The position numbers and the translations under genes are program-made. From positions 1 to 64,000 of the forward strand of contig NZ_AMRK01000015.1 in the NCBI RefSeq assembly GCF_000299875.1: a stretch of DNA of 64,000 nt, read 5' to 3'. The DNA is from Celeribacter baekdonensis B30. GTDB lineage: Bacteria; Pseudomonadota; Alphaproteobacteria; Rhodobacterales; Rhodobacteraceae. Below are positions 10,365 to 18,064 of the stretch, one piece after another (position 1 is the first letter of the stretch; the number at the start of each line of letters is the position of its first letter). The notes under the pieces are model-generated. The model was given only the letters and a program-made list of their open reading frames with translations, did no database searches and had not been told where the DNA came from.

Positions 10365-11133
10365 GATCTTCCGCCTCCTGATACATGGCTGCGATGAAGT
10401 CCTGGTGGTCTTCGACGTGGATGTTCACGACATACTGGTCGCGATTGGCGCCGGTCGCCTCGAGATCCTGTTTCAACGAAGCGTGCGGGCCGTTGCCCGA
10501 TACAGTGAAAAGCATGTGATCGATGCGATCCGCCCGGAGAGACTTCAGGCCCACCTCGTCGCGAAGGCTGCGACCCAACGCGTTGTCGTCCGGGTCGTTG
10601 CTTTCCAGCAGGCGGTTTGCAACGAACAGCAGCGAGTCCGGCGTACACCGACCGCTGTCGCGGTTGAGTACCTTGCGTGCGCTCGTCACCGTGGCCTTAC
10701 CGAGCACCTTGTTGCTTTTGGCTTCGCCTTTCAGGAGCCAGAGCTTCTCGCCTTTACTGTCATACCCGGCCCCGATGAAATCATCTCCGCGCATGGCCAT
10801 GTTGCGCCCGTCCTTGTAGCGGAGACGGCGCACAGGGACACGCAGGCCAATCTCCTCCTCGACGAGCTCAGTCGCGAGAATTTCGCCGAGATCGCCCGAA
10901 CGACCCTTGGACGTCTGAGGTATCGCCTCGCTGAGGATCTCGGCGGCGACCTTGTATCCGAGCCGGTCCACGTCCTCCGCAATGCGTTCCAGTCGGTCGT
11001 AATGCGAACGGATCGTTTCAGCCAAGTCCCCCTGGATTTCATCGCGGCCACCATGCTTCTCGACATAGGTCCAGTAGTACTTGCGTTTGTCTTTTTCTCT
11101 CGTGGCGTCGCACCACCTCTCATACAGGCTCAC
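10351..11133 (-). CDS. hamA: Hachiman defence effector HamA (DUF1837)
   Basis: The 260-residue DUF1837 protein carries a PD-(D/E)xK-like active site: Glu84 in GEIL, Asp117/118 in MRGDDFIG, and Glu137-x-Lys139 in KGEAKS. HamA is the DNA-degrading effector kept in check by HamB. The start is GTG preceded by GGGAGG. It lies upstream of hamB in the same direction, the normal Hachiman order. An AAA-DUF4143 gene ends 62 bases upstream and could share the transcript. Confidence 0.9.
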   Translation of the reverse strand: MSLYERWCDATREKDKRKYYWTYVEKHGGRDEIQGDLAETIRSHYDRLERIAEDVDRLGYKVAAEILSEAIPQTSKGRSGDLGEILATELVEEEIGLRVPVRRLRYKDGRNMAMRGDDFIGAGYDSKGEKLWLLKGEAKSNKVLGKATVTSARKVLNRDSGRCTPDSLLFVANRLLESNDPDDNALGRSLRDEVGLKSLRADRIDHMLFTVSGNGPHASLKQDLEATGANRDQYVVNIHVEDHQDFIAAMYQEAEDLGDD

Positions 11134-11195
11134 GTAGGCCTCCCACGATCATTGCATCGCGAAGGTTGATCAGTCGGCAATCTTTGCACATCCGC

Positions 11196-12416
11196 TCAAC
11201 TCCACAGACAGGACAATGGCGCCGCAGCCAGCCGGTCACCAAATGGCACAACATCCGTGCTGTCATAGAGCACGGTGCCAAAAGCAAAGCGGTCTCCGCA
11301 GGCTTCGGCCAAGGCGCGCAGCCCAGCGAAATCGCCGGACTTGACCGTGGCGCTCGCCTTCACCTCGATGCCGGCGATCATGCCGTCGTCACGCTCCAGC
11401 ACGATGTCGACCTCGCGCATGTCGCGATCGCGGAAGTGATAGGGTGTCAGTCGCAGGTCCGAGGCTGTCGTCAGCTTGAGCACTTCCGAGAACACGAAGC
11501 TTTCCAGCAGGGCGCCGAACGTCCCGCGATCCGCCTTCACCCTGTCGAAGGTCAGGCCCCGCGTGCTCGCCAGCAGGCCGGAATCGAGGAAATGTAGCTT
11601 CGGTGTTTTGACGATGCGCTTCAGCGCGTTGGTGAACCAGGGCTGCAGCGTCGCGATCAGAAAGACTTGTTCGAGCAGCCCGACGTAGCGCTGTCCCGTC
11701 TTGTGGCTGACATTGATGCTGGCTCCGAACTGCGAATAGTTGACCAATTGGCTGGAATGCTCGGCCAGCAACCGCACGAATTTCGGGAGCTCGGTCAGCT
11801 TCTCGACCTCTGCGATGTCCCTGAGATCGCGGGTGAGAACCGAGGTGAGATAGGATCGCGCCCAGTCCTGCCGGCGCCGCTCGCTCTCACGGGCGATCGC
11901 CTCGGGAAAGCCGCCGAGCAGGACGGAGTGGACGAGATCGTCGCCGACGATCGCTTTGCTTGGCTTTTGCAGCTTTCCCTCGAAGAGACGCTCCAGAAAG
12001 GTCGGCGTCCTGCCCTCGATCTCGGCCCGTGCCAGCGGCAGCATCTCGAGCGTTTCCATCCGGCCGGCGAGACTATCGGCGACCCGTGGCAAGGTCAGCA
12101 CATTCGCTGAGCCGGTGAGGAGAAATCGGCCCGGACGATAGTCCTCGTCGACCGTCTTCTTGATCGCCAGCAGCAGGTCGGGCGCGCGTTGAATCTCGTC
12201 GATGATGGCCCTATCCAGTCCCCGGATGAACCCGGCCGGATCGGACCGCGCAGCCTCCAGCACGGTCTGGTCGTCCAGCGTGATATAGGTGCGGCCGGCT
12301 TCCCCCATCTTCTTGACGAGCGTGGTTTTGCCAGCCCGCCGTGGCCCTACAATGAGAACCACGGGCGTATCCGAAAGGGCTTCCTCCGCCCGGCGCTCTA
12401 CAAACCGCTTGAACAT
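11196..12416 (-). CDS. AAA family ATPase with DUF4143 domain
   Basis: The 406-residue protein has Walker A GPRRAGKT at 24-31, Walker B AIIDEIQ near 89-95, and the sensor-like LLTGSAN. A DUF4143 C-terminal half ends in a PD-(D/E)xK-like stretch (EVDIVLERDDGMIAGIEVKAS). Such ATPases are common in archaea and bacteria, often near toxin-antitoxin or defence genes, and their role is unsettled. The gene precedes hamA in the same direction, so it is either a Hachiman neighbour by chance or an accessory. Three phased TTGGAA repeats lie just upstream of its start. Confidence 0.85.
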   Translation of the reverse strand: MFKRFVERRAEEALSDTPVVLIVGPRRAGKTTLVKKMGEAGRTYITLDDQTVLEAARSDPAGFIRGLDRAIIDEIQRAPDLLLAIKKTVDEDYRPGRFLLTGSANVLTLPRVADSLAGRMETLEMLPLARAEIEGRTPTFLERLFEGKLQKPSKAIVGDDLVHSVLLGGFPEAIARESERRRQDWARSYLTSVLTRDLRDIAEVEKLTELPKFVRLLAEHSSQLVNYSQFGASINVSHKTGQRYVGLLEQVFLIATLQPWFTNALKRIVKTPKLHFLDSGLLASTRGLTFDRVKADRGTFGALLESFVFSEVLKLTTASDLRLTPYHFRDRDMREVDIVLERDDGMIAGIEVKASATVKSGDFAGLRALAEACGDRFAFGTVLYDSTDVVPFGDRLAAAPLSCLWS

Positions 12417-12437
12417 CCCGTCCTCTAGTCTCCGACA

Positions 12438-12490
12438 TTTGGAACTATCTGTCTCGGCTGATTGGAAGTCAATGGGTCGCTAATTGGAAC
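12438..12490. promoter_or_regulatory. three phased TTGGAA repeats
   Basis: TTGGAA occurs at 12439, 12462 and 12484, spaced 23 and 22 bases, so all three face the same side of the helix. They lie between the divergent AAA-DUF4143 gene and the ArdC leader. Regular spacing suggests a protein-binding array; which gene it controls is unknown. Confidence 0.4.
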
Positions 12491-12598
12491 CAAGAAGGTC
12501 GCGATCTGGAAGGGGATGGGAGGGGAAAGCCTTCTCCCTGGTCGGCACTGGCATTGCCGACACACCCCCATCAGCGGGGAGGCCCCGCAACGCCCCCT

Positions 12599-12682
12599 GA
12601 GAGTGAGAGTGCGGGCGGGTTTTCCGTGACGGGTTGAGGGCTGGAGGAGAGGCCTCCGGCGCCCGTCGCGGAGATCATTCCG
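12599..12682 (+). promoter_or_regulatory. two-stem RNA leader, copy 1 (before ardC)
   Basis: The stem GACGGG (12628-12633) / CCCGTC (12662-12667) encloses GCTGG (12640-12644) / CCGGC (12656-12660). GGAG (12670-12673) follows two bases later, and ATG nine bases after that. A purine-rich box (TGAGAGTGAGAG) precedes the structure. The same plan recurs before radC, parB and the gene at 18065. Confidence 0.7.
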
Positions 12683-13645
12683 ATGACCATGGAGCATCGC
12701 GCGGCCCGCAAGAGCGGCCCGCGAACGAACCTTTATGACGACATTACCGACAAGATCATCGCCGAGCTGGAGGACGGCCGGCTGCCATGGGTCCAGCCCT
12801 GGGGGACGGCGGCGGCGCAGGCGCCGCTCGCCGTGCCGCGCAACGCCAGCACGGGTCGGCAATATTCCGGGATCAATGTCCTGATCCTCTGGGGCGCCGT
12901 CATTCAGCAGGGCTATCCAACCCAGCATTGGCTGACCTTCCGCCAGGCGCTGTCGCTCGGCGGTAATGTCCGCAAGGGCGAGCGGGGCACGACCGTCGTC
13001 TATGCCGACCGCTTCACGCCTGACGACGAGAAGCGCCGTGCTCGGGAGACCGGGGAGGACGCAAACAGCATCCCGTTTCTGAAGCGCTTTACCGTGTTCA
13101 ACGCGGCGCAATGCGAGGGTCTGCCCGACGACATCGCCGTCGAGGCACCGCCACCGCCGCTCGGGCTGATCGAGCCGCGGGTCGAGGCATTGATCGCGGC
13201 GACCGGCATCGACTTCCGGATCGGTGGCAACCGCGCCTTTTATGTTCCCGCGCTCGATTATGTGCAGGTGCCACCTCCGCAGGCCTATTTCGAGCCGATC
13301 AACTGGCACCGGACCGCCCTGCACGAGATGGGGCATGCGACAGGACATGCCTCACGGTTGGGGCGGGACTTCTCGGGCGGCTTCGGCACGAAGAAATACG
13401 CCTTCGAGGAACTGATCGCCGAGATTTCGAGCGCGTTCTGTTGCGCCTCGCTCGGGATCGCCCCGACGGTGCGCCACGCCGATTACGTGGGCGCATGGCT
13501 GGACGTGATGCGCGAGGATTCCCGCGCCATCGTGCGCGCAGCCTCGCAGGCCAGTAAGGCGGCCGACTGGCTGCTGGCCCATCTGCCCGACGACAGCACC
13601 GATGTTGAGCGGCAGACCCCGACGGAAGGGAGGGCCGCGGCATGA
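12683..13645 (+). CDS. ardC: ArdC-like antirestriction protein (zincin metalloprotease domain)
   Basis: The 320-residue protein has the N-terminal ArdC/DUF1738 region (YDDITDKIIAELEDGRLPWVQPW, split over 13-35, then SGINVLILW). A C-terminal zincin domain follows, with HEMGH near 214-218 and a downstream glutamate (AFEELIAE). ArdC proteins bind single-stranded DNA and protect incoming conjugative DNA from restriction. The start follows GGAG at nine bases and the shared two-stem leader. It overlaps the DUF2958 gene by four bases, making a two-gene unit at the head of the backbone. Confidence 0.9.
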   Translation: MTMEHRAARKSGPRTNLYDDITDKIIAELEDGRLPWVQPWGTAAAQAPLAVPRNASTGRQYSGINVLILWGAVIQQGYPTQHWLTFRQALSLGGNVRKGERGTTVVYADRFTPDDEKRRARETGEDANSIPFLKRFTVFNAAQCEGLPDDIAVEAPPPPLGLIEPRVEALIAATGIDFRIGGNRAFYVPALDYVQVPPPQAYFEPINWHRTALHEMGHATGHASRLGRDFSGGFGTKKYAFEELIAEISSAFCCASLGIAPTVRHADYVGAWLDVMREDSRAIVRAASQASKAADWLLAHLPDDSTDVERQTPTEGRAAA

Positions 13646-14037
13646 TCCTCCTGACCGACACACAGCGTGACCGTTTGCTGACGAATGGCCGCCAGGCTGA
13701 TACCGACCACATCCCCGTCGTGAAGTTCTTCAATCCCTTTGGCGCCGGTGTCTGGCTTGCGACCGAGCTCGACGAGGACGGCGACATCATGTTTGGCCTG
13801 GCCGACATTGGCTACCCCGAACTTGGCTCATGGAGCCTCAACGAACTGCGTTACATTCGGCTGCCCTTCGGCATGGGCATCGAGCGGGATCTGCTCTTCA
13901 CGGGGGACTTCCCGATCTCGGTCTGGGCCGAGGCCGCCCGCGATGCCGGCAGCATTCGCGATGCCGAGCGCCTGCTTTATCGCTCGGGCCGCCTGCCAGG
14001 CGGGACACATCCCGATACGGAGCCCCCACGTTCCTGA
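13642..14037 (+). CDS. DUF2958 family protein
   Basis: A 131-residue protein of the DUF2958 family, recognised from LLTDTQRDRLLTNG near the start and the PVVKFFNPFGAGVWLATELDEDGD region, split near residues 24-48. The middle holds FGLADIGYPELGSWSL. These proteins accompany ArdC and ParB genes on ICEs and plasmids, with no known activity. It overlaps ardC by an ATGA and is probably co-translated with it. No membrane segment or signal peptide is seen. Confidence 0.85.
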   Translation: MILLTDTQRDRLLTNGRQADTDHIPVVKFFNPFGAGVWLATELDEDGDIMFGLADIGYPELGSWSLNELRYIRLPFGMGIERDLLFTGDFPISVWAEAARDAGSIRDAERLLYRSGRLPGGTHPDTEPPRS

Positions 14038-14098
14038 GATCTAAGCTCTTCAGCTTCGGCGCCGCTCTCTTCGAAGGAAGAGGGCGGCGCTTCTCCTC

Positions 14099-14151
14099 GT
14101 GACGCGGTGAAAGTTCGGCGCCCGGCCGACTGCCCGTCGGAGAACAGCACC
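14099..14151 (+). promoter_or_regulatory. two-stem RNA leader, divergent copy (before radC)
   Basis: GACGCGG (14101-14107, one bulged C) can pair with CCCGTC (14133-14138). Inside, GTTCGG (14113-14118, one bulged T) pairs with CCGAC (14126-14130). GGAG at 14139-14142 follows directly, nine bases before the ATG. The primary sequence differs from the other three copies but the architecture is the same. Confidence 0.5.
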
Positions 14152-14640
14152 ATGACACGAAACATGAGAACATCCGCCATCGAACCGCAGCCGCTCCGGT
14201 TCTCCGCCCAGGAGCAGGCCGTGGTCTACGAGGCCCGGCAGATCCTGCTGCGCCACCTCAATCAGAACCCTGTCCTGACGTCCTGGCAGGCGGTGCTCGA
14301 CTATTGCGCCCTCACCATCAGGGGCGAAGTGGAGCGCTTCCATGTCCTCTATCTCGACCGCAGGAACCGGCTGATCTCTGACGAATGCCTGGCCATCGGC
14401 ACGGTCGATCATGTCCCGGTCTATCCCCGGGAGGTGCTGCGGCGCTGCCTGGTACTCAATGCCTCGGCGCTGATCATCGTCCATAATCATCCGGCCGGCG
14501 ATCCCGAGCCGTCGGCTGCCGACCTCGCGATGACCAAGGAAATCCGGAACGCCTGTGCGTCCCTGGGGGTGATACTCCACGACCACATCATCACCGGGGC
14601 TGGCTGGGAGACCAGCTTGCGCGCCCGCGGCGACCTCTGA
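14152..14640 (+). CDS. radC: RadC-like JAB-domain protein
   Basis: A 162-residue RadC/MPN-type protein with the JAB metal-binding motif HNHPAGDPEPSAAD near residues 111-124 and an upstream Glu in the GEVERFHVLYLD strand. RadC-like proteins are widespread on mobile elements; a role in recombination or as an isopeptidase-like enzyme is suspected, not shown. The start at 14152 is preferred to an in-frame ATG at 14107 because GGAG lies nine bases upstream. The shared RNA leader ends exactly there, and the N-terminus otherwise gains a low-quality extension. Confidence 0.88.
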   Translation: MTRNMRTSAIEPQPLRFSAQEQAVVYEARQILLRHLNQNPVLTSWQAVLDYCALTIRGEVERFHVLYLDRRNRLISDECLAIGTVDHVPVYPREVLRRCLVLNASALIIVHNHPAGDPEPSAADLAMTKEIRNACASLGVILHDHIITGAGWETSLRARGDL

Positions 14641-14670
14641 TGGGTATTCGCGATCATCCTCGGCTCGGCC

Positions 14671-14756
14671 ATGAGAGGGAAAGGAGGGTGGGGGTTTCGT
14701 GACGGGCTGGTTGCCGGAGAGAGAGGCTCCCCGGCGTCCGTCATGGAGATACTGAC
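14671..14756 (+). promoter_or_regulatory. two-stem RNA leader, copy 2 (before parB)
   Basis: GACGGG (14701-14706) pairs with TCCGTC (14737-14742), with a G-U closing pair where other copies have G-C. GCCGG (14713-14717) pairs with CCGGC (14731-14735), where copies 1 and 3 have a U-G pair. These are compensating changes that favour a conserved structure. GGAG 14745-14748 and ATG 14757 follow. Confidence 0.7.
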
Positions 14757-16883
14757 ATGGCCACTGCCACTCAGAAGATCACCCTGTCGTCCTCGCGCGA
14801 CATCCCTTTCAACAAGCTGGTGCTCAGCCAGTCCAACGTCCGACGGGTGAAGGCCGGCATCTCGGTTGAGGAGCTGGCCGAGTCCATCGCCCGCCGCGGG
14901 CTGATCCAGTCCCTGCATGTCCGGCCCGAGCTCGACGCCGAAGGGCAGGAAACCGGCCTCTTCGAGGTGCCGGCTGGCGGCCGCCGCTATCGTGCGCTGG
15001 AGCTTTTGGTTAAACAGAAGCGCCTTAACAAGACCGCGCCGGTGCCCTGTACCGTCTCGGACGCCGGAGACGACATCCTGATCGACGAGGTGTCTCTGGC
15101 GGAGAACATCGAGCGCGCGCCACTGCATCCGCTCGATCAGTTTCGCGCCTTCCAGGTCCTTCGTGAGAAGGGCATGAGCGAGGAGGAAATCGCCGCGGCT
15201 TTTTTCGTCGACGCCAGGGTGGTGAAGCAGCGTCTGCGCCTCGTTTCGGTCTCGCCGGCGCTGCTCGAGACCTATGCCGAGGACGGCATGACGCTGGAAC
15301 AGCTCATGGCCTTCACCGTTTCTGACGACCACGCCCGCCAAGAACAGGTCTGGGCGGCGATCAAGGACAGCTGGCAGAAGGAGCCTTACACGATCCGGCG
15401 TATGCTGACCGAGACCACGGTGCGGGCCTCCGACAAGCGGGCTCTCTTCGTCGGCATTGAGGCCTATGAGGCGGCGGGCGGCTATGTGCTGCGCGATCTC
15501 TTCCAGCAGGACGATGGCGGCTGGCTTCAGGACCCGGTGCTACTCGACCGGCTGGCGGGCGAGAAGCTGAAGGCCGAGGCGGAGACCATCGCCGCCGAGG
15601 GCTGGAAGTGGATCGAGGTCGCGGCGGATTTCCCCTACGGCCATACCAATGGCATGCGCCGTCTGGCCGGCACCACCATCGACCTGACTGACGACGAACG
15701 TGCCGAGCGTGAGAAGCTGCGGGACGAGTTCGACGCGCTGGAGGCGGAGTATGCCGAGGCTGACGAGTTCCCCGACGAGGTTGATGCCCGCCTCGGCGAG
15801 ATCGAGGAAGCGCTGGACGCCTTGGAATCTCGGCCGCTGCGCTATGACGCCGATCAGATGGCCCGTGCCGGTGTCTTCGTCAGCATTCGCCACGACGGCC
15901 AGCTCGCCGTCGAGCGCGGCTATGTCCGTGCTGACGACGAGACGGTGGAAGGTCAGGAAGGGCAGGGTGCCGATGGGTGTTCTCCCGAGGGCGGCGAGTC
16001 CGGTGGTGTGCAGCGCTCGGTCATCATGGTGGGTGGCACGGCGACCGAACCCGAGGAGGACGATGAGGTCGAAACCATCCGGCCGCTGCCCGATCGCCTC
16101 GTCAGCGAGCTGACCGCGCATCGCACGCTGGCGCTCCGCGATGCCGTGGCGGCCAACCCGCATGTCGCGATGACGGCGCTGCTGCATCGGCTGGTCACCG
16201 ATTGCTTCCTGCCGCACTCCACAAGGGGGTGCCTTGAGGCCCATGTCCGGGAGGTTCATTTCCCGGCACAAGCCGACGACCTCGGCGAAAGCGTCTCGGC
16301 GAAGTCCATCCAGGATCGGCACGAACGCTGGGGCGATCATATCCCGGCCGACGATGCGGCGCTCTGGGACTGGCTGGCTGATCAGGACGATGACACCCGG
16401 ATGGAGTTGCTCGCCCATTGCGTCAGCTTCGGCGTCAACGCCCTGCACGAGAAGCCCAACCCCTATGGCGGCATGGGCGTCAGCCAGCACGGGCTAGACG
16501 TGCGCCTGTCCCAGGCCGACCGGCTGGCGCGGGCGACGGGCCTCGACATGGTGGCGGTGGGCTGGCGGCCGACCGTCGGCAACTATCTCGGCCGCGTGAC
16601 CAAGCCGCGGATCATCGAGGCGGTGCGCGAAGGCGCCGGCGAACGGGCGGCGCAGCTCATCGACCATCTGAAGAAGGGCGATATGGCCAAGGAGGCCGAG
16701 CGCCTGCTGGCTGAAACCGGCTGGCTTCCGGAGCCGCTGCGCATGGTCGATCCCGATGCCGATATCGCCATGGATGCCGGGGGCGACACAGAGGCGGATG
16801 ATCTGCCTGAATTCCTTGCCGGCGATGGCGAGGATGAAGACGCCACGGAGGACGAGGAGCAGTCCATGGTCGCCGCCGAATGA
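14757..16883 (+). CDS. parB: ParB/Spo0J-family DNA-binding protein, long form
   Basis: A 708-residue protein. The ParB nuclease-like domain covers about 10-130: IPFNKLVLSQSNVR, the FEVPAGGRRYRAL motif (G-G-R-R box), and SLAENIERAPLHPLDQF. A helix-turn-helix KorB-like region comes next (EEEIAAAFFVDARVVKQRLRL, split near 143-163). The remaining 500 residues are specific to large ICE/plasmid ParB proteins and end in an acidic tail. The long form is common in trb-type ICEs and may regulate or partition rather than act as classical ParB. There is no ParA next to it; the ParA gene lies 19 kb away. It carries the shared RNA leader. Confidence 0.9.
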   Translation: MATATQKITLSSSRDIPFNKLVLSQSNVRRVKAGISVEELAESIARRGLIQSLHVRPELDAEGQETGLFEVPAGGRRYRALELLVKQKRLNKTAPVPCTVSDAGDDILIDEVSLAENIERAPLHPLDQFRAFQVLREKGMSEEEIAAAFFVDARVVKQRLRLVSVSPALLETYAEDGMTLEQLMAFTVSDDHARQEQVWAAIKDSWQKEPYTIRRMLTETTVRASDKRALFVGIEAYEAAGGYVLRDLFQQDDGGWLQDPVLLDRLAGEKLKAEAETIAAEGWKWIEVAADFPYGHTNGMRRLAGTTIDLTDDERAEREKLRDEFDALEAEYAEADEFPDEVDARLGEIEEALDALESRPLRYDADQMARAGVFVSIRHDGQLAVERGYVRADDETVEGQEGQGADGCSPEGGESGGVQRSVIMVGGTATEPEEDDEVETIRPLPDRLVSELTAHRTLALRDAVAANPHVAMTALLHRLVTDCFLPHSTRGCLEAHVREVHFPAQADDLGESVSAKSIQDRHERWGDHIPADDAALWDWLADQDDDTRMELLAHCVSFGVNALHEKPNPYGGMGVSQHGLDVRLSQADRLARATGLDMVAVGWRPTVGNYLGRVTKPRIIEAVREGAGERAAQLIDHLKKGDMAKEAERLLAETGWLPEPLRMVDPDADIAMDAGGDTEADDLPEFLAGDGEDEDATEDEEQSMVAAE

Positions 16884-16940
16884 TGCTCAGGCGGGGTGGC
16901 CTTTGCTGCCCCGCCACATCCCTTCCGTTTCCGCAACTTG

Positions 16941-16965
16941 CCCGGTCCCCGTGACCGGGCTTTTT
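16941..16965 (+). terminator. hairpin with T run after parB
   Basis: CCCGGTC (16941-16947) pairs with GACCGGG (16953-16959) around a short loop and is followed by CTTTTTC. It ends 15 bases before the next ATG, so it may end the parB transcript or attenuate the following gene. Confidence 0.6.
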
Positions 16966-16980
16966 CTTTGGAAAACCCTG

Positions 16981-17286
16981 ATGCCCGCGACGATCGATAT
17001 CGACCGGATATTCCGTGAAAACCGCGCCAGTCCGCCATCCGAACGCACGCTGCCTTGGGAGGAAACCCGCGATGGCATCACTGTGGTCGTGGAGCCGAAG
17101 CCGCATTGGGCGGATGACATGCGCGCCTTTCGTCTCGAAGCCCCCGAATACTGCCGCTACACCGATTGGGCCGCGAATGGCGGTCATGCCCGGTTCTACT
17201 GTCATATCGATACCAGCGGCGATGAGGTGATGATGAGAGCGCGCGCGATGATCGCCCGCGAGATTGCCGATGGACTCTGGGACTGA
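16981..17286 (+). CDS. hypothetical protein, 101 residues
   Basis: A small soluble protein beginning MPATIDIDRIFREN, with many acidic and aromatic residues and no membrane segment. I recognise no domain. Codon use is like the neighbours and it reads to a stop without gaps, so it is likely real. The start at 16981 is chosen because the longer in-frame extension would run back into parB. It lies directly after a terminator-like hairpin. It belongs to a run of small backbone genes (to 19732) that travel with ParB and ArdC in such elements; the function is unknown. Confidence 0.7.
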   Translation: MPATIDIDRIFRENRASPPSERTLPWEETRDGITVVVEPKPHWADDMRAFRLEAPEYCRYTDWAANGGHARFYCHIDTSGDEVMMRARAMIAREIADGLWD

Positions 17287-17702
17287 AGGCCCGTCCACGT
17301 CTTACGATAGTCGCCACCGTCTTCCTGTCATGGGCCTCCATGGTTCCAGTTCCAGCATCACCACGGTGCCGGTCATTATGTTCGACATCGGTGTCCGCCC
17401 CCGTCCTCGAACACGCTCCTGATGCCAGCGCGGCGGCAAGGCTGGCCGGGCGAAGCATCTGCAATGGGGAGATCGGGCGCCTGTCGGATGCAAGACACCA
17501 CCCCCGCTTCCATTCGCTAACCTTGGTCTGATCCGTCTCTTTGACATTCAACCCCGGAGGGGTCGGCTTACGCATACGTGCCGCCCTCGGGGATTCGGAA
17601 AAAGTCCGAACGCCCGAGGGTGAGTGCAGATCCGGTCAGACACGTCGGGCGCCTGTCGCGCGGGGGATGGTCCCCCGCCTCCAGAGACAGGAGCCAATCC
17701 CG
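17287..17702 (+). other. 416-base gap with strong leader hairpins
   Basis: No convincing gene is seen in 17287-17583. A nested hairpin follows: CCCTCGGG (17584-17591) with CCCGAGGG (17613-17620) around TTCGGA (17594-17599) / TCCGAA (17605-17610). A second hairpin pairs GCGGGGGA (17660-17667) with TCCCCCGC (17671-17678). CAGGAG then leads into the ATG at 17703. A 13-base segment CGGGCGCCTGTCG occurs twice in the gap, near 17474 and 17647. Confidence 0.6.
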
Positions 17703-17867
17703 ATGTCCTATGCAGATGCCACCGCTTTCGCCGCCAGCCTCGCCACCACTCTGATGGTCGTGATCGTCGTGTTCCAGGCCGGGGATGGAACCCACGGCGC
17801 CATGCCGGCCGACGAATTCGATGGCGATGAGGACATGGTGAAGCTGGAACTGGATCCATGGGAGTAA
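17703..17867 (+). CDS. small protein, 54 residues
   Basis: A very short gene with a hydrophobic N-terminal segment (ADATAFAASLATTLMVVIVVF, of which about 15 residues could span a membrane) followed by an acidic tail ending in KLELDPWE. CAGGAG lies ten bases upstream of the chosen ATG; a longer in-frame start would read through the hairpins. The two strong leader hairpins hint at post-transcriptional control. No family recognised; it could be a small membrane-associated regulator or toxin-like peptide, which is inference. Confidence 0.55.
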   Translation: MSYADATAFAASLATTLMVVIVVFQAGDGTHGAMPADEFDGDEDMVKLELDPWE

Positions 17868-17959
17868 GGCGCGAAAGCGCCTCATCCCCGACGGCCCGAG
17901 CGCGGTAGCCCGCGCTTCGGGCCTTCAGCCTTGCGATGATCCCCATCGTCGGTAGCGGA

Positions 17960-18064
17960 ACCGGGAACAAGCCCGGTCAGAGAGGAAGAGTGCGGGCCTT
18001 TCGGCCGTGACGGGTTGAGGGCTGGAGAGGGAGGCTCACCGGCGCCCGTCATGGAGTGATCCCG
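17960..18064 (+). promoter_or_regulatory. two-stem RNA leader, copy 3 (before gene at 18065)
   Basis: A first hairpin, ACCGGG / CCCGGT (17960-17977), precedes a purine-rich box. Then GACGGG (18009-18014) pairs with CCCGTC (18045-18050) and GCTGG (18021-18025) with CCGGC (18039-18043). GGAG (18053-18056) lies eight bases before ATG. It is nearly identical to copy 1 through the conserved core. Confidence 0.7.

Noticed and set aside
17302-17547. 81-codon minus-strand frame in the gap before 17703
   Set aside because: No ribosome site, low-complexity product and no recognised domain. It overlaps a leader that looks structural.
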